Source of the DNA: Brenneria nigrifluens DSM 30175 = ATCC 13028
Lineage (GTDB): Bacteria > Pseudomonadota > Gammaproteobacteria > Enterobacterales > Enterobacteriaceae
Direction of reading: 5' to 3'
Assembly: GCF_005484965.1 (NCBI RefSeq)
Contig: NZ_CP034036.1
Coordinates: 806,001 to 870,000 of the forward strand
Length of the DNA stretch: 64,000 nucleotides
Both the position numbers and the translations under genes were made by a program. Under the pieces are notes generated by a model. It was not told where the DNA came from. It saw nothing but the letters and a program-made list of their open reading frames with translations, and did no database searches. The stretch's first letter is position 1. Each line of letters opens with the position of its first letter. Shown one piece after another: positions 34,777-44,124 of this stretch.

Positions 34777-36744
34777 ATGTCTATTAATACTATTTTTAAT
34801 CAAGACAATGCGCAGGTCTATGACATTTATACGCACGCCGCGGGGCCGCAGGGGGCGCTGCCGCTGACGCCGGAAATGCTGATAGATTCGCCGAGCGGCC
34901 ATATTTTCGGCCTGACGCTCAATGCCGGTATGGGTTGGGATCCGAACAAGTTATTGGGTAGCGAGGTATTGATTCTCGGCACCCAGGGCGGTATCCGAGA
35001 TGCGGACGGCACGCCGGTGGCGCTGGGCTACCATACCGGCCACTGGGAAATCGGTCTGCAAATGCGCGCCGCCGCCGAGGAGATCGCGCTGCATCGCGGC
35101 GTGCCGTTTGCCGGCTATATCAGCGACCCGTGCGATGGGCGCTCTCAGGGAACCACCGGGATGTTTGATTCCCTGCCGTACCGCAATGATGCGGCGATGG
35201 TTTTTCGTCGTCTGATTCGTTCTCTTCCCACCCGTAAGGCGGTGATTGGCGTCGCGACCTGCGATAAAGGGTTGCCGGCGATGATGATTGCGCTGGCGTC
35301 GATGCACGATCTGCCGACGATCATCGTTCCCGGCGGCGCCACGCTGCCGCCGACGCACGGCGAGGACGCGGGCAAAGTACAGACGATCGGCGCGCGCTTC
35401 GCCAATCACGACCTGACGCTGGAAGAAGCCGCGATGCTCGGCTGCCGGGCCTGTGCTTCACCCGGCGGCGGATGCCAGTTTCTCGGCACGGCGGGAACGT
35501 CGCAGGTGGTGGCCGAAGGGTTGGGATTGGCGTTGCCGCATTCCGCGCTGGCGCCTTCAGGGCAGGAAGTCTGGCTGGAGATTGCCCGTCAGTCGGCGCG
35601 TGCGGCGCTGACGCTGGAGCGCAAGGGGCTGACGACGCGCGATATTCTGACCGACAAGGCGATTGAGAACGCGATGACGGTACATGCCGCTTTTGGCGGT
35701 TCAACCAATCTGCTGCTGCATATTCCGGCCATTGCCCATGCCGCGGGATGCCGCCTCCCCGACGTCGAACAGTGGACCGCCGTCAATCGCCGGGTTCCGC
35801 GTTTGGTCAGCGTGTTGCCTAACGGTCCGGTTTATCACCCGACGGTACGCGCGTTTCTGGCGGGCGGCGTGCCCGAAGTGATGCTGCACCTGCGCGCGTT
35901 GGGGCTGCTGCATGAAGACGTGCTGACCGTGACCGGCGAAACCCTGGGCGACAACCTGGCATGGTGGGAAAACTCGCAGAGGCGGAAAATATTCCGCGAG
36001 CGTTTGCAACAGCTGGACGGTATTCACCCGGATGAAGTGCTGATGAGTCCGGCGCAGGCGCGCGCCCGAGGTCTGACATCAACCATTACCTTTCCCGTGG
36101 GCAATATCGCCCCTGAAGGATCGGTGATTAAATCGACGGCGATAGACGACTCGGTGGTGGGAGAGGGCGGGGTTTACCGGCATACCGGTAAAGCCAGCGT
36201 CTTTGTTTCGGAAGAACTGGCGATTAAAGCGATTAAACAGGGCGATGTGCACAAAGGCGACATAATGGTGATTATCGGCGGCGGGCCGTCGGGAACCGGG
36301 ATGGAAGAGACGTATCAGGTTACCTCGGCGCTGAAACATTTACCTTACGGCAAATATGTCTCGCTGATTACCGATGCCCGCTTTTCCGGGGTGTCAACCG
36401 GAGCCTGCGTCGGGCACGTCGGGCCTGAAGCCCTGGCCGGCGGGCCGATTGGCAAACTGCGCGACGGCGATATGATTGAAATTATCGTCGATCGCCGGAA
36501 ACTGGCGGGATCGATTAATTTTATCGGCAGTGAGCAACAGCCGCTGACGCCGGATGAAGCGGCCGAGGTGCTGGCGAAGCGTGAAGCCCATCCTGATTTG
36601 CGTCCTCATCCTGAATTGCCCGATGACACCCGTTTATGGGCGGCGCTACAGGGAGCCAGCGGCGGAACCTGGAAAGGCTGTATCTACGATATCGATAAAA
36701 TTATTGAAGTATTGCAAGCCGGAGTGAAGGCATTAAATAAATAA
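34777..36744 (+). CDS. yjhG: D-xylonate dehydratase YjhG/YagF
   Basis: A 655-residue Fe-S dehydratase of the IlvD/Edd family, subgroup YjhG/YagF. It converts D-xylonate to 2-keto-3-deoxy-D-xylonate for the aldolase encoded upstream. Iron-sulfur cysteines are likely in SDPCDGRSQGTTGMF, ATCDKGLPAMMIAL and GCRACASPGGGCQFLGTAGT. The C-terminal part has ITDARFSGVSTGACVGHVGP, the usual family signature. Length equals E. coli YjhG. A start at 34777 follows AAGTGAAGAAGCC. Confidence 0.95.
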   Translation: MSINTIFNQDNAQVYDIYTHAAGPQGALPLTPEMLIDSPSGHIFGLTLNAGMGWDPNKLLGSEVLILGTQGGIRDADGTPVALGYHTGHWEIGLQMRAAAEEIALHRGVPFAGYISDPCDGRSQGTTGMFDSLPYRNDAAMVFRRLIRSLPTRKAVIGVATCDKGLPAMMIALASMHDLPTIIVPGGATLPPTHGEDAGKVQTIGARFANHDLTLEEAAMLGCRACASPGGGCQFLGTAGTSQVVAEGLGLALPHSALAPSGQEVWLEIARQSARAALTLERKGLTTRDILTDKAIENAMTVHAAFGGSTNLLLHIPAIAHAAGCRLPDVEQWTAVNRRVPRLVSVLPNGPVYHPTVRAFLAGGVPEVMLHLRALGLLHEDVLTVTGETLGDNLAWWENSQRRKIFRERLQQLDGIHPDEVLMSPAQARARGLTSTITFPVGNIAPEGSVIKSTAIDDSVVGEGGVYRHTGKASVFVSEELAIKAIKQGDVHKGDIMVIIGGGPSGTGMEETYQVTSALKHLPYGKYVSLITDARFSGVSTGACVGHVGPEALAGGPIGKLRDGDMIEIIVDRRKLAGSINFIGSEQQPLTPDEAAEVLAKREAHPDLRPHPELPDDTRLWAALQGASGGTWKGCIYDIDKIIEVLQAGVKALNK

Positions 36745-37057
36745 TGCCGCAAAGATAATAATATAATTATTCAACTGGAAATAACGTGATGCCGTGTATT
36801 ACCGTCTTGTTTAATTAAGCAAGCGGTAATATGCCGTCGGGTCGGTTTTATATTTAATCGCCGACGCGTTTTATATGATGTCTGTCATATTGCAAACTGC
36901 CGATATGTTGGCTGCCTGTCTGCGCCTTGAAATCAATCGGATATAGTGGTGAGAAATGAGTTTTATTTCAGGATGAGTAGGTCTGATTGTCAGGGAAAAC
37001 TATAAATAATAGAAATCTATCTTGCCTTTAATAATATAAAAACCCGGAGTTACTGAT
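36745..37057 (+). other. intergenic region before the gntP-type gene
   Basis: The 313 bases are AT-rich and hold no gene. Features are GAAAACTATAAATAATAGAAAT near 36995-37017, which shares AAAACTAT with the operator-like site before yjhH on its opposite strand, and CCCGGAG before the next ATG. No terminator was seen, so read-through from yjhG is possible. Confidence 0.4.
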
Positions 37058-38404
37058 ATGCCATTATTTATTGTCTGTATCGGGATCTTTTTCCTGCTTA
37101 TTTTAATCATGAAGTTAAAATTAAACACCTTTGTTTCCCTGCTTATCGTCGCCTTTGGCGTGGCGCTGGCGCTGGGCATCCCGCTCAACGGCGTAGTCAA
37201 GTCCATCGAGAAAGGGCTGGGAGGCACATTAGGCCATATTGCGCTTATTTTCGGCGTGGGCGCCATGCTGGGACGGTTAATCGCCGATGCCGGCGGCGCG
37301 CACCGCATCGCGGTGACGCTGATTAATCGGTTTGGCGAACGCCATATTCAATGGGCCGTGGTGATTGCTTCGTTTATTGTCGGGATTGCGTTGTTTTTTG
37401 AAGTGGGATTGGTATTGCTGATCCCGATTCTCTTTACCATGTCACGGCAATTAAACGTTTCCATTCTGCACCTGGGCATTCCGATGATTTCCGCGTTGCT
37501 GGTTACTCACGGATTTCTGCCGCCGCATCCTGGTCCGACGATGATTGCGGGGGAATATGGCGCGGATATCGGTACGGTATTATTTTACGGCATTATCGTC
37601 GGTGCGCCGACGGTGGTTATTTGCGGTCCGCTATTCAATAAAGTGGCGAAATTGATTGTTCCGGAAGGCTTCAGCAAAGTCGGGAATATTGATTCTCTCG
37701 GCATGCAGAAAACCTTTCAACTGGAAGACACCCCGGGATTCGGCATCAGCATATTTACCGCCATGCTGCCGGTCATATTGATGTCGATTGCGACGCTGGT
37801 GTCGATGGTGCAGCAGCAAATCGGCGTGCCCGATAGCCTGTTTACCGACATTATCAAATTCCTGGGCGACGCATCGGTCGCCATGATTATCTCTTTGCTG
37901 TTCGCCATCTATTCCATGGGGCTGAGCCGGGATATCGCGGTGAAAGATCTGATGTCTTCATGCAGCTCCGCTGCTGCCGGTATCGGAATGATGTTGCTGA
38001 TTATCGGCGGCGGCGGCGCGTTCAAGCAGGTGCTGATCGATGGCGGCGTGGGTAGCTATGTCGCCGAACTGTTTTCCGGCACCTCGGCTTCCCCCATTCT
38101 GCTTGCCTGGGGCGTGGCGGCTATTTTGCGCGTTTCGCTCGGCTCCGCCACCGTCGCGGCCATTTCCACCGCCGGGCTGGTGATACCGACGCTGGCGCAA
38201 AGTCACGCCAATCTGGCGCTGGTAACGCTGGCCACCGGGGCGGGCAGCGCAATCGCTTCTCACGTCAATGATGCGGGCTTCTGGATGATAAAAGAGTATT
38301 TCGGATTGACGATGAAAGAGACCTTTGCGACCTGGACGCTATTGTCGACGCTGGTCTCAGTCTTTGGCCTGGCCTTTATCCTGCTGCTTAATATGGTGAT
38401 TTGA
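37058..38404 (+). CDS. yjhF: GntP-family gluconate/xylonate permease
   Basis: A 448-residue inner-membrane symporter of the GntP family with about 12 helices. Family signatures include LGGTLGHIALIFGVGAMLGR, HGFLPPHPGPTMIAGEYGAD, and FKQVLIDGGVGSYVAELF, ending SHVNDAGFWMIKEYFGLTMK. It occupies the place of E. coli yjhF, after the dehydratase gene, so a D-xylonate or similar aldonate is its likely cargo. CGGAG precedes the start. Confidence 0.92.
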   Translation: MPLFIVCIGIFFLLILIMKLKLNTFVSLLIVAFGVALALGIPLNGVVKSIEKGLGGTLGHIALIFGVGAMLGRLIADAGGAHRIAVTLINRFGERHIQWAVVIASFIVGIALFFEVGLVLLIPILFTMSRQLNVSILHLGIPMISALLVTHGFLPPHPGPTMIAGEYGADIGTVLFYGIIVGAPTVVICGPLFNKVAKLIVPEGFSKVGNIDSLGMQKTFQLEDTPGFGISIFTAMLPVILMSIATLVSMVQQQIGVPDSLFTDIIKFLGDASVAMIISLLFAIYSMGLSRDIAVKDLMSSCSSAAAGIGMMLLIIGGGGAFKQVLIDGGVGSYVAELFSGTSASPILLAWGVAAILRVSLGSATVAAISTAGLVIPTLAQSHANLALVTLATGAGSAIASHVNDAGFWMIKEYFGLTMKETFATWTLLSTLVSVFGLAFILLLNMVI

Positions 38405-38449
38405 CGGGCTTGCTCTGGTATGGCTTGCCGCCATGTCGGAGCGGCAATT

Positions 38450-39208
38450 TCAACCTTCGTAGCCAAGGCGTCGGGATAGCTCTTTGGACGCGGCTTTCAG
38501 CAACACGATGTAGTCGTTGAATTCCGCGTCGGAAACGCGATTGGTCAGCGTCGACATACTGATTGCCGCGATGGCGCGACGGGCATGATTCCAGATAGGC
38601 ACCGAAATACATCTCACGCCCTGTTCATTTTCCTGGTTATCCAGCGCATAGCCATTCTGGCGTACGAATTCCAGCGCTTGCAGATAGGTTTTCCGATCGA
38701 CGATGGTATTGGGGGTACGCTGGGTAAATTCATAGTCCTGCAACAGCGCGTCGATCTCATTTTGCGGGTTGAACGCCAACAGCACCTTACCAATCGCCGT
38801 GGCGTGAACGGGTAAACGCCGGCCAATGCGCGAAAAGGTAATCACGGCCAGTTTCCCTTCGACTTTATCGATATACACCCCCTCTTTGCCGTCCAGAATG
38901 GCAAGGTGCGTGGTCTGGCCGGTTTGCGACGCCAAATCCAGCAGGTAGCTGCGCGCCTTTTCGCGAATATCAATGGAGTTCACCACCAGATTACCGCGTT
39001 CTACCAGCTTCATCCCTAATCGATATTTGCCGTTTTCACGGTTCTGATCGATATAACCCGCTACCTGCAACGTTTTCAGCAGGGAGTGCAGGGTACTTTT
39101 ATGTAGACCCATTTGCGTGCTGATATCGGTAATTTTGATTTCAACATTATATTCGTCAAAAAGGTCCAGAATACGTAAAGCGCGTTCCACCGACTGGATG
39201 ATTGGCAT
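38450..39208 (-). CDS. yjhI: IclR-family regulator, YjhI-like
   Basis: A 252-residue IclR-type regulator. The N-terminal winged helix covers about residues 1-65 (SVERALRILDLFDEYNVEIK, MGLHKSTLHSLLKTLQVAG) and the GAF-like effector domain has GRRLPVHATAIGKVLLAF and GYALDNQENEQGVRCISVPI. It is convergent with the permease gene and matches E. coli yjhI, the regulator of the yjh xylonate set. The operator-like site before yjhH is a possible target. Confidence 0.88.
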   Translation of the reverse strand: MPIIQSVERALRILDLFDEYNVEIKITDISTQMGLHKSTLHSLLKTLQVAGYIDQNRENGKYRLGMKLVERGNLVVNSIDIREKARSYLLDLASQTGQTTHLAILDGKEGVYIDKVEGKLAVITFSRIGRRLPVHATAIGKVLLAFNPQNEIDALLQDYEFTQRTPNTIVDRKTYLQALEFVRQNGYALDNQENEQGVRCISVPIWNHARRAIAAISMSTLTNRVSDAEFNDYIVLLKAASKELSRRLGYEG

Positions 39209-39305
39209 AGGAAAACCAACTGCTTATGAGGGGTAGGGTGAATTTTCGCATGGTACTACGTCGGTCAGGGTAAATCAATTTGCCGCGTTTGATCGTATAA
39301 GGGCG

Positions 39306-39335
39306 CGCCCCGCGGATTTCCTTGCCCGCGGGGCG
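39306..39335. terminator. GC-rich hairpin after a gene remnant
   Basis: CGCCCCGCGG (39306-39315) pairs with CCGCGGGGCG (39326-39335). It lies 11 bases beyond the stop of the minus-strand remnant described at 39347-39466 and could be that gene's old transcript end, though the U-tract is poor. Confidence 0.45.
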
Positions 39336-39346
39336 GCCAGAGCAGG

Positions 39347-39466
39347 CTATTTCATGCCGGCGGCGATGGCGTCGACGTTATGTTTCCAACTCGAAGTCGA
39401 TATTGCCGCTATCCAGGCGTCAGTACTAAAAGATACCTGGGTAGCGTCGCTTTTAAGCTTATTAAA
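39347..39466 (-). pseudogene. possible 3' remnant of a degraded gene
   Basis: A 39-residue frame without a start codon ends VDAIAAGMK-stop. It reads SFSTDAWIAAISTSSW and then KHNVDAIAAGMK, with coding-like composition, and is followed by a hairpin. It lies between ssb and the IclR gene. I do not recognise the family; it may be the tail of a gene deleted in this strain. It could also be chance. Confidence 0.25.
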
Positions 39467-39468
39467 CT

Positions 39469-39497
39469 AATAAAGCCCCGAATTTCGGGGCTTTATT
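39469..39497 (-). terminator. terminator after ssb
   Basis: AATAAAGCCCCG, loop AATTT, CGGGGCTTTATT: a 12-bp stem 29 bases beyond the ssb stop, usable on both strands. Confidence 0.88.
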
Positions 39498-39526
39498 GAT
39501 ATGACGAAAAATATTTTAATGCCGGA

Positions 39527-40072
39527 TCAAAACGGAATATCGTCGTCAAAGTCCATCGGCGGTTCGTTGCCTGCCGCCGGGGCGTTGTTCTGCGCCGGGC
39601 GCGGTTGCTGCGCTGGCGCGGCGCCGCCGCTGAACTGATTGCCGCCCTGCGGCTGCTGCGGCTGGCCCCAGCCGCCGGATTGCTGCCCGCCCGCGCCGCC
39701 GCCGGCCGGTGCGCCGCCGCCTTGACGGCCGCCCAGCATTTGCATGGTGCCGCCGATGTTGACCACCACTTCGGTGGTGTATTTGTCTACGCCGGACTGA
39801 TCGGTCCATTTACGGGTTTGCAGCGAACCTTCGATATAAACCTGAGAACCTTTACGCAGGTATTCGCCCGCGACTTCAGCCAGTTTGCCGAACAGCACCA
39901 CGCGGTGCCATTCGGTTTTCTCTTTCTGCTCGCCGGTTTGCTTGTCACGCCAGCTTTCCGACGTGGCCAGCGTGATGTTGGCAACCGCACCGCCATTCGG
40001 CATATAGCGAACTTCCGGGTCCTGCCCCAGATTTCCGACAAGAATCACTTTATTAACGCCTCTGCTGGCCAT
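39527..40072 (-). CDS. ssb: single-stranded DNA-binding protein
   Basis: A 181-residue protein that coats single-stranded DNA in replication and repair. The N-terminal OB fold covers about residues 1-112 (NKVILVGNLGQDPEVRYMPN, SESWRDKQTGEQKEKTEWHR). A glycine/glutamine/proline-rich linker follows, and the acidic tip MDFDDDIPF is the partner-binding tail. It is transcribed away from uvrA across a region with a LexA box. AGGAGAC lies before the ATG. Confidence 0.98.
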   Translation of the reverse strand: MASRGVNKVILVGNLGQDPEVRYMPNGGAVANITLATSESWRDKQTGEQKEKTEWHRVVLFGKLAEVAGEYLRKGSQVYIEGSLQTRKWTDQSGVDKYTTEVVVNIGGTMQMLGGRQGGGAPAGGGAGGQQSGGWGQPQQPQGGNQFSGGAAPAQQPRPAQNNAPAAGNEPPMDFDDDIPF

Positions 40073-40216
40073 GCTCGTGTCTCCTGATGAATCACTTGAT
40101 TTATCTTAAGTCTAAACCATCGATTTTAGCATGATACGAATTTCTATCATACCTGCGAAATAGCTTCAGCAATGAAAGTGCTGATTGCAGCGGTTGCATA
40201 AAAAATGCCCCAACAA

Positions 40217-40232
40217 CTGGATATCCATTCAG
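40217..40232. promoter_or_regulatory. LexA (SOS) box between ssb and uvrA
   Basis: CTGGATATCCATTCAG fits CTG-N10-CAG and closely follows the known E. coli uvrA/ssb operator (CTGTATATTCATTCAG). It would place both divergent genes under SOS control. No gene is present in 40073-40396. Confidence 0.85.
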
Positions 40233-40396
40233 CCTTTTTGGTGGTAGGCTATCCCGGTTCGGTGCCTTTATCGGCTGTTTCCGTCAACGCTAAAAACGCG
40301 CCTGGCGTTTTTTTTGTGCCATAATTGCATGTTTCGTACCGGTTGTCTCCGTCCGCGAGATAATGCAAAACCGTATTTATTCCGGGAAGTGTGTGA

Positions 40397-43234
40397 ATGG
40401 ATAAGATTGAAGTTCGTGGTGCCCGTACTCATAATCTCAAGAATATCAACCTGATAATCCCTCGCGACAAGCTGATAGTCATCACCGGATTATCGGGTTC
40501 AGGCAAGTCATCGCTGGCGTTTGATACGTTATATGCCGAAGGGCAGCGACGTTACGTTGAATCTCTCTCCGCCTATGCGCGCCAGTTTTTGTCGCTGATG
40601 GAGAAACCGGACGTCGATCATATCGAAGGGTTGTCGCCCGCCATTTCCATTGAGCAGAAATCGACCTCCCATAACCCGCGCTCCACCGTCGGCACCATTA
40701 CCGAAATTCACGATTACCTGCGCCTGCTGTTTGCCCGCGTCGGCGAGCCGCGCTGTCCGGAGCATGACGTTCCGCTGGACGCGCAAACCGTCAGTCAGAT
40801 GGTGGATAACGTGCTGTCTCAGCCGGAGGGCAAGCGGCTGATGCTGCTGGCGCCGGTGGTGAAAGATCGCAAGGGCGAGCACAGCAAAACGCTGGAAAAT
40901 CTGGCGACGCAGGGTTACATCCGGGCGCGTATCGACGGCGAAGTGTGCGATCTGTCCGATCCGCCGAAGCTGGAATTGCAGAAAAAGCACACCATCGAAG
41001 TCGTCGTCGATCGCTTTAAAGTGCGCGACGATCTGGCGCAACGCCTGGCGGAGTCGTTTGAAACCGCGCTGGAATTGTCCGGCGGCAGCGCGGTGGCGGC
41101 CGATATGGACGACCCGACGGCGCCCGAACTGCTGTTCTCTGCTAATTTCGCCTGTCCGGTGTGCGGTTACAGCATGCATGAGCTGGAACCGCGCATGTTT
41201 TCATTCAATAACCCGGCGGGCGCCTGCCCCAGCTGCGATGGCCTGGGGGTACAGCAGTTTTTCGATCCGGCCCGGGTAATTCAGAACGCCGAGCTGTCGC
41301 TGGCGGGCGGGGCGATCCGCGGCTGGGATCGGCGTAACTTCTATTATTTCCAGATGCTGCGCTCGCTGGCGGAGCACTACAAGTTTGATGTCGATGCGCC
41401 GTTCGACAGCCTGGGCGAATCAGTCCAGAAGCTGATCCTGTACGGTTCAGGCAAGGAAAACGTCGAGTTTAAATATATCAATGACCGGGGGGATACCTCG
41501 GTGCGCCGTCACCCGTTTGAAGGGGTGCTGCATAATATGGAGCGCCGTTATAAAGAGACGGAGTCCAGCGCGGTGCGCGAAGAACTGGCGAAATTTATCA
41601 GCAATCGCCCTTGCGCCAGCTGCGGCGGTACGCGTCTGCGCGAAGAGGCGCGCCATGTGTTCGTTGAGCAGACCACGCTGCCGGAAATTTCCGATATGAG
41701 CATCGGCCATGCGATGAGCTTCTTTCAGAATATGCAGCTCAGCGGACAGCGGGCCAAAATCGCCGAGAAAGTGCTGAAGGAAATCGGCGATCGGCTGAAA
41801 TTCCTGGTCAACGTGGGGCTGAATTACCTGTCGCTGTCGCGCTCGGCGGAAACCCTCTCCGGCGGTGAGGCGCAGCGTATCCGTCTGGCGAGTCAGATCG
41901 GCGCCGGGCTGGTCGGGGTGATGTACGTGCTGGACGAACCGTCCATCGGCCTGCATCAGCGCGATAATGAACGCCTGCTGGAAACGCTGATTCACCTGCG
42001 CAATCTGGGCAATACCGTGATTGTGGTTGAGCATGACGAAGACGCGATTCGCGCCGCCGACCATGTGATTGATATCGGCCCCGGCGCGGGCGTGCACGGC
42101 GGCGAGATAGTCGCGGAAGGGACGATGCAGCAGATTATGGCGGTGCCTGAATCGCTCACCGGCCAGTTCCTCAGCGGAAAACGCAAGATTGAGGTGCCGC
42201 AACGGCGCGTGCCCGCCGACCCGACCAAAGTGCTGAAGTTGATCGGCGCGAAGGGCAACAATCTGAAAGACGTGACGCTGACGCTGCCGGTGGGGCTGTT
42301 TACCTGCATCACCGGGGTGTCCGGCTCGGGTAAATCCACGCTGATTAACGACACCTTATTCCCGCTGGCGCAGCGTCAGCTTAACGGCGCCACGCTGGCC
42401 GAACCGGCGGCCTACCGCGACATTCAGGGGCTGGAGCATTTCGATAAAGTCATCGACATCGACCAAAGCCCGATCGGTCGTACGCCGCGCTCCAATCCGG
42501 CGACCTATACCGGTATTTTTACCCCGATTCGCGAACTGTTCGCCGGCGTGCCGGAATCGCGCACCCGCGGCTATAACCCCGGCCGCTTTAGTTTTAACGT
42601 CCGCGGCGGGCGTTGCGAAGCCTGTCAGGGGGATGGGGTCATCAAAGTCGAAATGCATTTCCTGCCGGATATCTACGTGCCGTGCGACCAGTGCAAAGGC
42701 AAACGTTACAACCGCGAAACGCTGGAAATCAGGTACAAAGGCAAGGGCATCCATGAAGTGCTGGATATGACCATCGAAGAAGCCCGCGAGTTCTTTGATG
42801 CCATCCCGGCGCTGGCGCGCAAGCTGCAAACCCTGATTGACGTCGGCCTGTCGTATATCCGTCTGGGGCAATCCGCCACCACCCTGTCCGGCGGCGAGGC
42901 GCAGCGCGTCAAGCTGGCGCGCGAGCTGTCGAAACGCGGCACCGGGCAGACGCTGTATATCCTGGATGAACCGACCACCGGTCTGCACTTCGCCGATATT
43001 CAGCAATTGCTGGCGGTGCTGCATCAGCTGCGCGATCAGGGCAATACCATCGTGGTCATCGAGCATAATCTGGATGTGATTAAAACCGCGGACTGGATTG
43101 TCGACCTGGGGCCGGAGGGCGGCAGCGGCGGGGGGGAAATTCTGGTATCCGGCACGCCGGAAACGGTCGCCGACTGCGAACAGTCGCATACGGCGCGTTT
43201 CCTGAAACCGATGTTGGCGCGTCAACCTGCGTAA
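40397..43234 (+). CDS. uvrA: UvrABC excinuclease subunit A
   Basis: A 945-residue ATPase that scans DNA for bulky damage in nucleotide excision repair and loads UvrB. Two ABC modules are present: Walker A GLSGSGKSSLAFDT and GVSGSGKSTLINDT, with signatures LSGGEAQRIRLASQIG and LSGGEAQRVKLARELS. Zinc-finger cysteines are in CPVCGYSMHEL and CPSCDGLG, and CEACQGDG ... CDQCKGKRY. Length is near the E. coli protein (940). It is under the LexA box shared with ssb. Confidence 0.98.
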   Translation: MDKIEVRGARTHNLKNINLIIPRDKLIVITGLSGSGKSSLAFDTLYAEGQRRYVESLSAYARQFLSLMEKPDVDHIEGLSPAISIEQKSTSHNPRSTVGTITEIHDYLRLLFARVGEPRCPEHDVPLDAQTVSQMVDNVLSQPEGKRLMLLAPVVKDRKGEHSKTLENLATQGYIRARIDGEVCDLSDPPKLELQKKHTIEVVVDRFKVRDDLAQRLAESFETALELSGGSAVAADMDDPTAPELLFSANFACPVCGYSMHELEPRMFSFNNPAGACPSCDGLGVQQFFDPARVIQNAELSLAGGAIRGWDRRNFYYFQMLRSLAEHYKFDVDAPFDSLGESVQKLILYGSGKENVEFKYINDRGDTSVRRHPFEGVLHNMERRYKETESSAVREELAKFISNRPCASCGGTRLREEARHVFVEQTTLPEISDMSIGHAMSFFQNMQLSGQRAKIAEKVLKEIGDRLKFLVNVGLNYLSLSRSAETLSGGEAQRIRLASQIGAGLVGVMYVLDEPSIGLHQRDNERLLETLIHLRNLGNTVIVVEHDEDAIRAADHVIDIGPGAGVHGGEIVAEGTMQQIMAVPESLTGQFLSGKRKIEVPQRRVPADPTKVLKLIGAKGNNLKDVTLTLPVGLFTCITGVSGSGKSTLINDTLFPLAQRQLNGATLAEPAAYRDIQGLEHFDKVIDIDQSPIGRTPRSNPATYTGIFTPIRELFAGVPESRTRGYNPGRFSFNVRGGRCEACQGDGVIKVEMHFLPDIYVPCDQCKGKRYNRETLEIRYKGKGIHEVLDMTIEEAREFFDAIPALARKLQTLIDVGLSYIRLGQSATTLSGGEAQRVKLARELSKRGTGQTLYILDEPTTGLHFADIQQLLAVLHQLRDQGNTIVVIEHNLDVIKTADWIVDLGPEGGSGGGEILVSGTPETVADCEQSHTARFLKPMLARQPA

Positions 43235-43259
43235 CCTTCACCGCTAAGCTGAGGTAGCT

Positions 43260-43679
43260 ATGTGGATACAATATGAAATTCGTCTGACGCCGAAAGCCAG
43301 AGGCTTTCATCTGATTACCGATGAAGTGCTGGCGCAGGTAAAAGCGCTGCGGCAAATCAAGGTCGGTCTGCTGCATATTTTTATCAAACATACCTCGGCG
43401 GCCCTGACGATAAATGAAAATGCCGATCCTACCGTGCGGCAGGATTTTGAACGTTTTTTCAATCGTCTGGTGCCGGAAGATGAGCCCTATTATCAGCATG
43501 TTGATGAGGGCAGTGACGATATGCCCGCGCATCTAAAGGGCAGTCTGTTAGGGAGCAGCCTGATGCTTCCCATTAGCGACGGGCGTCTTAACGTGGGCAC
43601 CTGGCAGGGGATTTATTTATGTGAACATCGCAATCACGGCGGTAGTCGCCGCTTGGTTGTGACGCTGCAAGGGGAATAA
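43260..43679 (+). CDS. yjbQ: UPF0047 family protein YjbQ
   Basis: A 139-residue conserved protein of the UPF0047 family with HTSAALTINENADPTVRQDF, HLKGSLLGSSLMLPISDGRL and TWQGIYLCEHR. E. coli YjbQ has thiamine-phosphate synthase-like activity in vitro; the physiological role is unclear. It starts 25 bases after uvrA. The following yjbR gene of E. coli is absent here. Confidence 0.93.
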   Translation: MWIQYEIRLTPKARGFHLITDEVLAQVKALRQIKVGLLHIFIKHTSAALTINENADPTVRQDFERFFNRLVPEDEPYYQHVDEGSDDMPAHLKGSLLGSSLMLPISDGRLNVGTWQGIYLCEHRNHGGSRRLVVTLQGE

Positions 43680-43722
43680 TGGGCGGCCGGGATAGGGCAA
43701 ACCGCCGGGAACGAAATCTCTT

Positions 43723-43827
43723 TTAAGTCGCGGGGCGCCGGGCTTTTTCTCTGCGGCGATTTTTTTTAACCGTTTTTTTGACCATGAAAATAATAAAGAT
43801 ATAGATAATCAGGCCGATAATGACCAT
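43723..43827 (-). CDS. possible short membrane peptide
   Basis: A 34-residue frame reads MVIIGLIIYIFIIFMVKK and ends in a highly basic tail (NRRREKARRPAT). It is one hydrophobic helix plus a cytosolic-type basic end. The frame stays open another 23 codons upstream without a start. No clear ribosome site was seen. The rest of 43680-44124 shows no convincing gene. Confidence 0.28.
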   Translation of the reverse strand: MVIIGLIIYIFIIFMVKKTVKKNRRREKARRPAT

Positions 43828-44124
43828 CAGCGCAGTGAGAGTGACTAACGCGGATGGATGTGAAGAAGGATAATGATGGCTGCTGTCGGCTGGATCTTAT
43901 CCCGGCGTTGGTTTCTTACATAGAATCTTGGGCGAAGCCGTTGTTCGGGCGATAAGCATTATTTTCCGAATGGCGGCGGTAGTAATGTTGTCAGTGTTGC
44001 TGTTGTTGCATTTTTTGATGTTATTTATGGTGACTACCTCCTTCATAATTTCCTATCCTGTTGATCTCCCTCACTTGTCGTTCTCTGTCGTGTTTTGGCT
44101 TTTTATTTGAAGTAAGGGGAGAGT

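Noticed and set aside
43928..44110. 60-codon hydrophobic frame before the second chemoreceptor
   Set aside because: No ribosome site or recognisable product; hydrophobicity here follows from T-rich sequence.
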